Assembly (NCBI RefSeq): GCF_020034665.1
Contig: NZ_JAIQDI010000001.1
Coordinates: 1,178,001-1,242,000 of the forward strand
Length of the DNA: 64,000 bases
Reading direction: 5' to 3'
DNA from: Niabella beijingensis
GTDB taxonomy: Bacteria; Bacteroidota; Bacteroidia; Chitinophagales; Chitinophagaceae
A program made the position numbers and the translations under genes. The first letter of the stretch is position 1; every line of letters starts with the position of its first letter. The notes beneath the pieces were generated by a model. The model made no database searches and was not told where the DNA came from. It saw only the letters and a program-made list of their open reading frames with translations. This document shows, in pieces, positions 47,419 through 55,836 of the stretch.

Positions 47419-47871
47419 TTATCCCAGCGGTACATTGAAAGGTACCTTCTTCGGAGGCAGGCATTTTTTGTCATCACATGTCTGGTATTCCACTGTACCG
47501 GAAAGCGCGGTCTTTGCAGGAGCTTTAAGCGTTACCCGCTGTACAAATGTTACGGTATTGCCATACTGATGCGCGGTTGAGTTGGTGGTGGCATCATGAA
47601 ACTTTTCCATTTTTCCCAGTTCCTTTACATTGCCGGTACGGATGAGAAGCGGGTTATTGGTGAAGTCCACTTTTGTAGGATAAGCAATGGCTCCCTTGGG
47701 TTGTGTTTGGGAATACAGGTGCCAGCCGCTTTTCAGAGTGGCTACCATTTGTACATCATATACTTTTTCACTGATCTTTTTTGCGGAAAACTTCCAGCTT
47801 GCCGGATCGCCCTGTGCTTTTACGGTGCCAAAGGCCAGCACAGACAATAAGCCGATCAAAACATACTTCAT
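47419..47871 (-). CDS. Stand-alone DsbD N-terminal (DsbC-like) domain protein
   Basis: 150 residues with a signal peptide (MKYVLIGLLSVLAFGTVKAQ) followed by one immunoglobulin-like domain of the DsbD N-terminal type. SGWHLYSQTQPKGAIAYPTK and the closing pair CDDKKCLPP supply the two cysteines that in DsbD pass electrons from the membrane domain to partner proteins. The membrane and thioredoxin domains of full DsbD are absent. It likely acts in periplasmic thiol reduction with a separate transmembrane partner. It has its own terminator. Confidence 0.88.
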   Translation of the reverse strand: MKYVLIGLLSVLAFGTVKAQGDPASWKFSAKKISEKVYDVQMVATLKSGWHLYSQTQPKGAIAYPTKVDFTNNPLLIRTGNVKELGKMEKFHDATTNSTAHQYGNTVTFVQRVTLKAPAKTALSGTVEYQTCDDKKCLPPKKVPFNVPLG

Positions 47872-47959
47872 TGCTGTTGATTTTAATTTTACAGGTTCAT
47901 ACGTGTTCTGTGTTCAATTACAAAAACACCGCAGATTTGTTGCACTGATGACGTTAAAA

Positions 47960-48673
47960 CTAAGGAACCAGTTGCTTTGCCATTAACAGGGAGGTGAGGA
48001 TCTTCTTCCCATCCTCGTTGCCCAGCACGGCGCTGCAGGCCCGCTCGGGATGCGGCATCATTCCAAAAACATTCCGGCCGGCGTTGCAGATACCTGCGAT
48101 ATTGTCCGTTGACCCGTTGGGGTTGCTTCCGGGTGTTTCGTTGCCATCGGCATCACAATACCTGAAAAGGATCTGTCCGTTTTCTTTCAGCTGATCCAGT
48201 GTTTGCGGGTCGGCATAAAACCTCCCTTCACCATGTGCGATGGGGATCTTGTAAACATCCTGATACAGTTCGGTGTCTTCTTTCAGCTGTTCTTTATAAA
48301 AACCATCCGCCTTTATAAAAATGTTCTTACAGATGTATTGCTGCCGTTCATTGCGTAATAGTGCCCCCGGCAATAAACCCGATTCGCAAAGGATCTGGAA
48401 ACCGTTACAAACCCCATACACTTTTCCACCGCTTCCGGCAAAGTCGATCACCTGTTTCATTACCGGGCTGAAACGCGCAATGGCACCGCAACGCAGGTAA
48501 TCGCCATAGGAAAAACCGCCGGGCAATACAATACAGTCCTCTGTGGTAAAGGCACTGATATCCTCACTTTTGTGCCAGAGCGGAACCACTTCCTGGTTAA
48601 GATCATACTGTAATGCATCCAGCATATCCCGGTCGCAATTGGATCCGGGGAATATTATTACTCCAAATTTCAT
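47960..48673 (-). CDS. purQ: Phosphoribosylformylglycinamidine synthase, glutaminase subunit
   Basis: 237 residues, slightly longer than many PurQ. It hydrolyses glutamine to supply ammonia to PurL in purine synthesis. The class I amidotransferase triad is visible: nucleophile Cys89 in KVYGVCNGFQIL and His/Glu in MMPHPERA near 213-218. AHGEGRF and GSTDNIAGICN are family marks. A stand-alone PurQ implies the small-PurL type elsewhere. A TATCTTTG element lies 31 bases upstream. Confidence 0.97.
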   Translation of the reverse strand: MKFGVIIFPGSNCDRDMLDALQYDLNQEVVPLWHKSEDISAFTTEDCIVLPGGFSYGDYLRCGAIARFSPVMKQVIDFAGSGGKVYGVCNGFQILCESGLLPGALLRNERQQYICKNIFIKADGFYKEQLKEDTELYQDVYKIPIAHGEGRFYADPQTLDQLKENGQILFRYCDADGNETPGSNPNGSTDNIAGICNAGRNVFGMMPHPERACSAVLGNEDGKKILTSLLMAKQLVP

Positions 48674-48703
48674 TCGTATAATGATTTATCGTTCACCAAG
48701 CAA

Positions 48704-48711
48704 CAAAGATA
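48704..48711 (-). promoter_or_regulatory. -7 element of the purQ promoter
   Basis: Minus-strand TATCTTTG fits TAnnTTTG and is placed for a leader of about 25 bases. It indicates that purQ is not only read through from the DUF6427 gene. Confidence 0.55.
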
Positions 48712-48761
48712 ACCAAAGCCCTGCTTATTATGAATGGAAATTAAACGGCGGCCGTCCTTTC

Positions 48762-49772
48762 TCAGGAAAAGATACCGGAAAGCTCTATCGAAATGATATA
48801 ACCGACTGTGAGCCAGAAGGCCACAAGCGGATACCATTTTACATCACTGCTCAGGTAGCCAAACCCGTGTACAGCCGCACAGGGCACCAGGATCAGCACC
48901 CAGTTGGTGAAACCCGGACCGGGATTCACAAAAGAGATACCCACGGCTGCCACAAAATACATCAGGAAAAGGATCCACCCCTTCCGCACCTGGATCAGCA
49001 TTTTACCGGACAGCAGATTGATGGCATAGATGCCTGCCAGCAATGGCAGGATGGTAAGAAACAGGGCACCTGCAAACCACAGGGATTGTTTCCCAAGATG
49101 GATGCCGAACGAAAAGGGTTCCAGCAGCTGGTATACCATGGGCCACTGATCCGACAGGAACAGGTAGATCAGGTAAAAATAATAGGGCGTTGCAACCCCG
49201 AACAGCAGCAGCAGCCATTCATTGATGCGGAAGGGACGCAACATTCCGAGTGCCAGCAACCCCCAGGCCACAAAAAAGACGGCCGGCTGAAAAAACATGG
49301 TTGCCCCTCCCAGCACCATTCCGCAATTGAAGATGAATCCTTTTGCATTGGGATGACTATGGGCCTTGTAAATAAAAACAAAGGAGAGCAGGAATAAAAA
49401 CGAAGCGATCAGCGGTGCCGACCAGTAGTTAAATTCGGGAATAAAGGAAGAGATCAGCATCAGCGCCATCCCGGGCAGGTAATTGGACCGGGTCACCAGC
49501 CGCTGGTTGTTGATGAAATTTGTAAGCAGGTAGGCCTGCCAGAACAAAAGAAGAAAAGCCGCGATACAAAAAAATGAGGGGAATACAGCAGCAACCGGGT
49601 CCAGCAATTGCAGCAGCCGGTCGTACAGGAAGCCATCCTGCGGGCGCACCACCACCCCCCTTCTGCCTTCCTGTGCAGCTGGAAGCAGGAGCCAGGGCAA
49701 TTTCAGCAAAACCCCCAGTATGAAAATCATAATGAGATTTCCCGGGTTCTTTTGTTTAAAAACTCCAATCAC
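48762..49772 (-). CDS. DUF6427-type integral membrane protein
   Basis: 336 residues, almost entirely hydrophobic, with roughly nine to ten membrane helices. The start MIGVFKQKNPGNLIMIFILG is typical of the Bacteroidota DUF6427 family. No catalytic motif is recognisable. It starts 51 bases after the stop of the secreted protein gene on the same strand and may be co-transcribed with it. Function unknown; partners with surface assembly have not been shown. Confidence 0.8.
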   Translation of the reverse strand: MIGVFKQKNPGNLIMIFILGVLLKLPWLLLPAAQEGRRGVVVRPQDGFLYDRLLQLLDPVAAVFPSFFCIAAFLLLFWQAYLLTNFINNQRLVTRSNYLPGMALMLISSFIPEFNYWSAPLIASFLFLLSFVFIYKAHSHPNAKGFIFNCGMVLGGATMFFQPAVFFVAWGLLALGMLRPFRINEWLLLLFGVATPYYFYLIYLFLSDQWPMVYQLLEPFSFGIHLGKQSLWFAGALFLTILPLLAGIYAINLLSGKMLIQVRKGWILFLMYFVAAVGISFVNPGPGFTNWVLILVPCAAVHGFGYLSSDVKWYPLVAFWLTVGYIISIELSGIFS

Positions 49773-49823
49773 AATAACAGTCAGTCAAATTTGAATACAT
49801 GTGCGCCGGTTTAGAGGGCGGAT

Positions 49824-51407
49824 TTAAAAATCAACCTTTGCAAACGAAATATTCTTTTTATATAAATAGGGGATGATCATACTTGTGGGGCCCACCTGCT
49901 TTCCATAACGGGGCATAAAATCCACGTATTTATCCTTTGCTTCGATCGGTTCCGCCTCGGTCATTTGCCCGTCCTCGGTGATGACCACATCATCCAGGTC
50001 GGATATTTTTCCGGCGCGGTTCAGGATAAAATGCATCCGGTCCCCGTCCAGCAACACCTGGTAAGAGATCGTACCATCCGTTTCGATCTCGGACTGGTTC
50101 TTGAAAATGATATTTTCCGTTGTCCGGTTCCCCTCCTTATCAAAAGAGAAGATGCCGATATTGCCCGCATTGTACCGGGCATAGCCGCCGCCGTATCCGA
50201 AGCCGGCTCCCCACCAGTAGCTTCTGTAAAAGAACGGGGAATAGTAGTAATAGGGCGACCAGATCCCCCCCCCCCAGGGACCCCATCCGCCCCAGCCGCC
50301 ATAAAATCCGTAAGGGCCATAGAAACCGCCGTAGGGGCCGCCCCAGTAATTCCAGCGATCCCACATTCCCCCGGCATTGGAGGTATATAATGCCTCTGCT
50401 CCGATGGAAAAGCCGCCATTCTGATGGATGATGATGCTGTTTATAAAAAGATCATTGAAAGCTGTTTTCCCGCCCCTTTTACCACCTACTTTTTTCCGCA
50501 GTTCGTCATTAAACGGTGTGGTGGTTTCAAATAATTTTTCGCGGCTGTCCAGTCGCAGCGCATAATTATAAACACCTGCGATATTTCCCCTTTTTTGCGC
50601 GGAATAGAAAGAACTCATCAGGTAACGGCCATTTTCTTCATCCACTTTGAGTTTGATATCATCAAGGAACAGGTCGTTAACGGAAAGCGGATACTCCTGG
50701 TAGGCGTCTTCTTTTGCCGGCTTAACGATCAGGGATGCCTCCTGGATATTGCCGCTGTTAAGCCGGGTATATTTGACAAATGCAAAATCCCCGTTGTTGG
50801 TAAGGCTATAGCCATTGAGAAAATCACCCTTGTTCTCCATAGGCACTGTATAACGACTCTCCTGCAGCAGGTTCAATTCTCCGTCGTAGAGCCGGGTCTT
50901 AAATACATGTTGCGCCGGGTTCTTTTTATTGATCTTGAACAGCAGGATCTTGTTCCCGTCGCTGCTTTTCACCGAATTGCTGATCTTCCGGTCGGCCTTA
51001 TAAGCGATAATGGTCGTATCCAGCGTCACCGGTTCTTCCAGTACCTTCCCGTTCGCCTCAATGCGGGCAGCATTGCAATAAACGACATTATCTTTCTGAA
51101 ACTGGTACAACAGGTAGGCGTAGTTATGGAACGGATAAAAGGTAAGATCCAGCAGCGCGCCTTTTTTAGGCAGGAAGGTGATGGGAACAGATTCCAGCAG
51201 CTGCATGCTTTCATTGAACACGTTGATCTGGTGATTCCCTTTTACTTCCTTATAGATAAGATAGTTGTTGGCCAGCTTTCCTATGATTTCAAAGTTCATC
51301 CGCTGCACATCCGCTTTATTTACATCTGCGTACACAATACTTTGTGCGGTTGCAACGTTTATAAGGCTGAAAATGGTTAATAACAGACTAAAAATCAACT
51401 TTTTCAT
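49824..51407 (-). CDS. Secreted protein with Gly/Tyr/Trp-rich segment
   Basis: 527 residues with a signal peptide (MKKLIFSLLLTIFSLINVATAQ). Residues 23-340 look like an incomplete beta-propeller: repeated strand patterns such as LLESVPITFLPKKGALLDLT and GNKILLFKINKKNPA. Residues 346-413 are a low-complexity stretch of Gly, Tyr, Trp, Phe and Pro (WGGPYGGFYGPYGFYGGWGG). The strand pattern then resumes to the end. Codons for WGGGI contain an unbroken run of 11 G (50265-50275), a likely slippage site. No family recognised. It is probably periplasmic or surface exposed. Confidence 0.7.
   Translation of the reverse strand: MKKLIFSLLLTIFSLINVATAQSIVYADVNKADVQRMNFEIIGKLANNYLIYKEVKGNHQINVFNESMQLLESVPITFLPKKGALLDLTFYPFHNYAYLLYQFQKDNVVYCNAARIEANGKVLEEPVTLDTTIIAYKADRKISNSVKSSDGNKILLFKINKKNPAQHVFKTRLYDGELNLLQESRYTVPMENKGDFLNGYSLTNNGDFAFVKYTRLNSGNIQEASLIVKPAKEDAYQEYPLSVNDLFLDDIKLKVDEENGRYLMSSFYSAQKRGNIAGVYNYALRLDSREKLFETTTPFNDELRKKVGGKRGGKTAFNDLFINSIIIHQNGGFSIGAEALYTSNAGGMWDRWNYWGGPYGGFYGPYGFYGGWGGWGPWGGGIWSPYYYYSPFFYRSYWWGAGFGYGGGYARYNAGNIGIFSFDKEGNRTTENIIFKNQSEIETDGTISYQVLLDGDRMHFILNRAGKISDLDDVVITEDGQMTEAEPIEAKDKYVDFMPRYGKQVGPTSMIIPYLYKKNISFAKVDF
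50265..50275 (-). repeat. 11-base homopolymer inside a coding sequence
   Basis: Eleven consecutive C on the plus strand, read as G on the coding strand, cover the last two bases of Trp378 and codons 379-381. Loss or gain of one base would shift the frame and truncate the protein after residue 381 or so. Confidence 0.95.
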
Positions 51408-51586
51408 AAAACTTTCAAATATTGATTATAAAGTTACAGCTTTATTTTCATACCCGATTCGCTTTTAACAAAGCCTGTTATTAGGGGGAAAATATAGTGA
51501 AAGGCGGTAATAAAATAAGTTTTTTGTTTTTTAATCTTTATGTAAACTTTGCTGCTTTATTGCAGAAAAAAAAGGACTCATAGCAA

Positions 51587-53566
51587 GTGAAAGCTTCCAC
51601 AAACAAAATGACGGCCGCCGGCCTGCTAGTTGCATTGGGAATTATATATGGCGACATCGGCACATCCCCTCTTTATGTGTTTAATGCAATTATCGGGAAC
51701 CGCGAGGTGAACGAGCTGCTGGTCATAGGGTCGCTTTCCTGTATCATCTGGACCCTTACCCTGCAAACCACCATTAAATACGTAGTGCTCATCCTTAGGG
51801 CCGATAACCGGGGGGAAGGCGGTACCTTTGCCTTATTTGCCCTGGTGAGAAGGCGACGAAAATGGCTGGTCATCCCTGCCATGATCGGCGGTGCCGCTAT
51901 GATCGCCGATGGAATCATTACCCCGCCTATGACCATCACTTCCGCTGTTGAAGGACTTTCCATCCTCCCCTCCCTGAGGCATATGTCTACCAATACCATT
52001 GTTATCATTGTCCTTTGCATTCTCTGTGCCTTCTTTTTCCTGCAGCAGTTCGGTACAGCCTCCATCGGCAAGGTATTTGGTCCGGTGATGTTCCTTTGGT
52101 TCACCATGCTGGCCGTTTTCGGCCTCATCCATTTATTTGATGACGTATCAATTTTCCGGGCCCTCAGCCCGCATTATGCCATCGATTTCCTGATCCGGTA
52201 CCCGCACGGTTTCTGGCTGCTGGGGGCGGTCTTTCTCTGTACCACGGGAGCAGAGGCGCTCTACAGCGATCTGGGGCACTGCGGAAGGGAGAACATCCGG
52301 ATATCCTGGATGTATGTAAAATTATGCCTGCTGCTCAACTATTTTGGGCAGGGTGCCTACCTGTTGTCCCGTCACGACGGACTGACCATTACCGAATCGG
52401 TTAAAAAGACCCTGGGTATCAATGCCTTTTTTAATTTAATGCCGGAGTGGTTTATTGTACCGGGTGTGGTCATTGCCACCACCGCGGCGATCATTGCCAG
52501 CCAGGCCATGATATCCGGCGCCTATACGCTTATCAGTGAGGCCATGCGGCTGAACCTCTGGCCCAAGGTAAAAATAAGATACCCGTCCGAAGCAAAAGGA
52601 CAGCTGTTCATACCCGCGATCAACACCCTGATGTTTGTGGGCTGTGTCGGCGTGGTGCTTTATTTTCAGCAATCCTCCCGTATGGAAGCAGCCTACGGAC
52701 TGGCCATTATCGTAACCATGCTCACCACCACCATCCTTTTTGCCAATTACCTGGTGCTGAAAAGGATCAAACCGATCTGGGTCTACCTCTTTATTGCCGG
52801 GTACCTGGTGATCGAAATTGCCTACCTTATCGCATTGCTGGCAAAATTTGTACACGGGGGTTATATTACGGTGATGATCGGCGGCCTGATGTTTATCGTG
52901 ATGTATGTATGGTACCGCGCCCGGAAGATCAAGAACCGTTATGTGGAATTTGTGCGCATGGAGCACTATATTCCCAAAATGCAGGAGCTCAGCGCCGACC
53001 GCTCCATCGCTAAATACGCCACGCATCTGATCTATCTTACCAGCGCCGATAACCCAAAAGAGATCGAACACAAGATCATCTATTCCATCCTGAATAAGAA
53101 ACCCAAACGCGCCGACATCTACTGGTTCGTACATGTGGACACACTGGATGATCCCTATACAGCGGAATACAAAGTGGAGCATATCATTCCCAATGATATC
53201 ATCCGCATCGACTTCCGGCTGGGTTTCCGCATACAGCCCCGGATCAATATCATGTTCAAAAAAGTAGTGGAAGACCTGGTAGTGAACAACGAGGTGAACA
53301 TCATCAGCCGTTATGAAAGTCTGGCCAGCAGCAATACCGTGGGCGACTTCCAGTTTATGGTGATGGAAAAATACCTGAGTCCGGACAATGATCTTCCGTT
53401 TATGGAAAAGATCATTATGAAGCTGCACTTCCTGATCAAGCAGATCAGTCTCTCCGAAGAAAAAGGATTCGGGCTGGATCTTTCCAATGTAACCGTGGAA
53501 AAATTCCCGCTCATCGTGGCACCGCTTACGAGTGTAAAACTGAACCGCATCCAGGATCCGGAATAA
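51587..53566 (+). CDS. kup: Low-affinity potassium transporter Kup
   Basis: 659 residues from a GTG start; ATG at 51608 is an alternative that removes seven residues. Kup/HAK proteins carry K+ in symport with H+. The signature GIIYGDIGTSPLYVF opens the first membrane helix, and about twelve helices fill residues 8-430, followed by a cytosolic C-terminal domain (about 440-659). A TAAACTTTG sequence at 51543-51551, preceded by TTTG, is a likely promoter though one base longer than the TAnnTTTG pattern. It converges with oxyR. Confidence 0.95.
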   Translation: MKASTNKMTAAGLLVALGIIYGDIGTSPLYVFNAIIGNREVNELLVIGSLSCIIWTLTLQTTIKYVVLILRADNRGEGGTFALFALVRRRRKWLVIPAMIGGAAMIADGIITPPMTITSAVEGLSILPSLRHMSTNTIVIIVLCILCAFFFLQQFGTASIGKVFGPVMFLWFTMLAVFGLIHLFDDVSIFRALSPHYAIDFLIRYPHGFWLLGAVFLCTTGAEALYSDLGHCGRENIRISWMYVKLCLLLNYFGQGAYLLSRHDGLTITESVKKTLGINAFFNLMPEWFIVPGVVIATTAAIIASQAMISGAYTLISEAMRLNLWPKVKIRYPSEAKGQLFIPAINTLMFVGCVGVVLYFQQSSRMEAAYGLAIIVTMLTTTILFANYLVLKRIKPIWVYLFIAGYLVIEIAYLIALLAKFVHGGYITVMIGGLMFIVMYVWYRARKIKNRYVEFVRMEHYIPKMQELSADRSIAKYATHLIYLTSADNPKEIEHKIIYSILNKKPKRADIYWFVHVDTLDDPYTAEYKVEHIIPNDIIRIDFRLGFRIQPRINIMFKKVVEDLVVNNEVNIISRYESLASSNTVGDFQFMVMEKYLSPDNDLPFMEKIIMKLHFLIKQISLSEEKGFGLDLSNVTVEKFPLIVAPLTSVKLNRIQDPE

Positions 53567-53570
53567 GCAG

Positions 53571-53598
53571 CTGTCAGCCATCAGCTCAGGGCTGACAG
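53571..53598. repeat. CTGTCAGCC/GGCTGACAG hairpin between kup and oxyR
   Basis: A perfect 9-bp stem with a 10-base loop between the convergent genes. It belongs to the AGCTGTCAGCCATCAGC motif that recurs before and inside metG. It lacks a T-run, so it may be repeat-derived rather than a designed terminator. Confidence 0.6.
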
Positions 53599-53614
53599 GT
53601 CGTCGCTAACGGCT

Positions 53615-54553
53615 TTAGTTGATCGGGATCACATTGGACGAAGGTTTTTTCTTTAACTGCTCCGGCACGGCAAGCAGTATTTCTTCCTGAAGAGCCCTGA
53701 CCAGTTTCTCCTTTAAAAAATCGCGGTGCACGGCCAGGCTCACCTCCCGCACTGGCACGGGCTTTTTAAAATGCCGGATCAGCTGTTGCTGGCTTTTGGG
53801 CATTTGTAAGGTAACCAGCTCCGGCACGATCGTTACACCATCGCTGATCTCTACCATCCGTTTCAGGGTTTCCAGGCTGCCGGCTTCATATTCCAGACCG
53901 GAATGCGCCTTGCTTTGTTTCTGTAATTCGCAGATGGAAAGGATCTGCGACCGGAAACAGTGTCCTTCCTCCAGCAGCCAGAGTTTGCTGGTATCAATAT
54001 CTTTGGGCAGTATGTACTGCTTCTGGTAAGCCCGGTTCTTTTTGGAAGTGAATACCATCAGCTCTTCATAAAACAGTACCTGCTCGGTAATACCCGTTTC
54101 ATTCAGTGGAGTGACCAGGATACCCGCATCGATCTTTTCCTCCTTCAGATAAGAAACAATGTGCTCTGTCATCAGCTCGTGGATGATCAGTTTGATATCC
54201 GGGTATTTTTTTATAAAGGCCGGCACAAAAATGGGCAACAGGTAAGGCGCCAATGTCGGGATGATCCCGATACGCAGCTGTCCGGAGAGCCGTCCTTTCT
54301 GATCTTCGATATAGCGGTTCAGCTCATTGCGGGCGTGCAGGATTCGCCTCGCATATTCCAGTACATCTTTTCCCGCCGCCGTGGGTACCACAGGCAGTTT
54401 GCTGCGGTCAAACAATTTCAGTCCCAGCTCTTCTTCCAGTTTCTGGATCTGCATACTCAATGTTGGCTGTGTGATGTAGCAGGAGTCGGCGGCCTTTACA
54501 AAATTGCGGTGCACATCCACCGCGATGATATATTCCAGTTGCTGCAGGGTCAT
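53615..54553 (-). CDS. oxyR: OxyR-type LysR regulator
   Basis: 312 residues from the ATG at 54553 (MTLQQLEYIIAVDVHRNF). A longer frame starting at 54694 adds residues with no family match and covers the TAGTTTTG promoter element, so it is rejected. The N-terminal winged helix-turn-helix (AADSCYITQPTLSMQIQKLE) is followed by the inducer domain. Cys199 and Cys208 in EEGHCFRSQILSIC match in number and spacing the redox pair of E. coli OxyR, which forms a disulfide with peroxide. It is therefore a likely peroxide sensor. No katG or ahpC gene is in the window. Confidence 0.93.
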   Translation of the reverse strand: MTLQQLEYIIAVDVHRNFVKAADSCYITQPTLSMQIQKLEEELGLKLFDRSKLPVVPTAAGKDVLEYARRILHARNELNRYIEDQKGRLSGQLRIGIIPTLAPYLLPIFVPAFIKKYPDIKLIIHELMTEHIVSYLKEEKIDAGILVTPLNETGITEQVLFYEELMVFTSKKNRAYQKQYILPKDIDTSKLWLLEEGHCFRSQILSICELQKQSKAHSGLEYEAGSLETLKRMVEISDGVTIVPELVTLQMPKSQQQLIRHFKKPVPVREVSLAVHRDFLKEKLVRALQEEILLAVPEQLKKKPSSNVIPIN

Positions 54554-54903
54554 AAATCGTACCGATAAAAATGCAAAACTAATTGATTTTATCGATGACC
54601 GGTCTGGACGTTCTGGTATCGTATCAATTATGAAATTGCGGACTATATGTTGCCCTGAGCCCGACAAAGGCCCCTCAAAGCACGACTTCGTCATCCGGCT
54701 AAAACGTCCGGCAGATCAGCATTTCCCTTACAATTTATCAAATAAAAGCAGCCGCAGCACGGCGATAACCTGCTGCACACCACCTGTACCGCTATTCCCG
54801 GTGCGCTGCAGCGTTCTAATGGCAAACATTAGCCTGACGCATAGGTGACCGCTACCGGGACAGCCCTGACATACCTTACTGAAAAAGTATTGCTGCCATA
54901 AAA
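54554..54903. other. Non-coding gap upstream of oxyR
   Basis: 350 bases between oxyR and the stop of the first LD-carboxypeptidase gene, both on the minus strand. It holds the oxyR -7 element at 54574-54581. The remainder has no supported gene or clear repeat. Confidence 0.6.
54574..54581 (-). promoter_or_regulatory. -7 element of the oxyR promoter
   Basis: Minus-strand TAGTTTTG, 20 bases before the start codon. It fits TAnnTTTG and fixes the start site. Confidence 0.5.
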
Positions 54904-55815
54904 CTAGATCTCCTCCAGCTGTACTTTTTTGCCTACGGTCAGCCGGTAGTTCCCGCCCACTTTAAGTGCGTAGTTCGCTTTATCATGACTCACCGGAAAA
55001 TCAAAGCAAACAGGATAATCATATTCCTTTACGATATCCAGCAGGATCGTGTGGATCTCCTCGCCAAACGGCCGCGTGGTGTCCTGTATGTCTGTAAAGC
55101 CTCCAAATATCAATCCGGCCAGTTCTGCCAGCCTGCCGCTGCGCTTCAGCTGGTGCAGCATCCGGTCGATACTGTATTTCTGTTCGCCGATATCCTCCAG
55201 GAAGAGGATGCGGCCTTTGGTGCGCACATCAGATCGGGTGCCGATGGCATTCACCAGCAGCGACAGATTACCTCCCACCAGCGTTCCGGTTGCCGTACCC
55301 TGCCAGTTGTGCCGGGACCGGGTCACGGTATACACCGCCTTTTCGCCCGTGAGCGCCTGGTGCAGCGACCGTACATAACGGTTCCTGTAGCCCCCGTCGT
55401 TAAAAGCAGCAGCCATGGGTGCGTGCAGGCCGGCAATATTAAAATTCTGAAAAATATGATTGAGAAAGATCGTGATATCGCTGTAGCCGATCACCCACTT
55501 GGGTCCTTTCCGGAATTTCTTAAAATCGATCCGGTCAATGATCCGCCCCATCCCGTACCCGCCGCGGCCACACAGCACGGCCTGCACTTCATTATCGTCC
55601 AGCATCTGCTGAAGGTCCTGCAGCCGTTCTGCATCGGTACCCGAAAAATAGGTAGCGGAGTTCCCTCCCAGCGTGGCACCGGTCTTTACCCGGAAGCCCC
55701 ATTGCTGTAATACCCGTATACATTCTGCCGCTTTTGCGGCGTCCATAAACCCCGACGGACAAACGATCCCGATGGTAGCACCTTTCTGCAACGCGGGGGG
55801 TAGGGTAACTTTCAT
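54904..55815 (-). CDS. Muramoyl LD-carboxypeptidase (S66), cytosolic form
   Basis: 303 residues of peptidase family S66, which removes the terminal D-alanine from tetrapeptides in murein recycling. Ser112 in WVIGYSDITIFLNH is the nucleophile. The Glu in FLEDIGEQKYSID and the His in VSHDKANYAL complete the catalytic Ser-Glu-His set. No signal peptide is present. It is 21 bases downstream of a homologous gene and both are on the minus strand, so they form a likely operon. Confidence 0.93.
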   Translation of the reverse strand: MKVTLPPALQKGATIGIVCPSGFMDAAKAAECIRVLQQWGFRVKTGATLGGNSATYFSGTDAERLQDLQQMLDDNEVQAVLCGRGGYGMGRIIDRIDFKKFRKGPKWVIGYSDITIFLNHIFQNFNIAGLHAPMAAAFNDGGYRNRYVRSLHQALTGEKAVYTVTRSRHNWQGTATGTLVGGNLSLLVNAIGTRSDVRTKGRILFLEDIGEQKYSIDRMLHQLKRSGRLAELAGLIFGGFTDIQDTTRPFGEEIHTILLDIVKEYDYPVCFDFPVSHDKANYALKVGGNYRLTVGKKVQLEEI

Positions 55816-55836
55816 GATCTTGATTGATTTAAAAAA

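Noticed and set aside
48543..49397. 284-codon plus-strand open frame opposite DUF6427 and purQ
   Set aside because: Antisense to two well-supported genes; Gln/His/Lys-rich, no domain.
52436..53581. 381-codon minus-strand open frame opposite kup
   Set aside because: Shadow of the kup gene; the composition is His/Asp-rich without domains.
54554..54694. Longer OxyR with 47 extra N-terminal residues
   Set aside because: The extension has no LysR similarity and covers the -7 promoter element.
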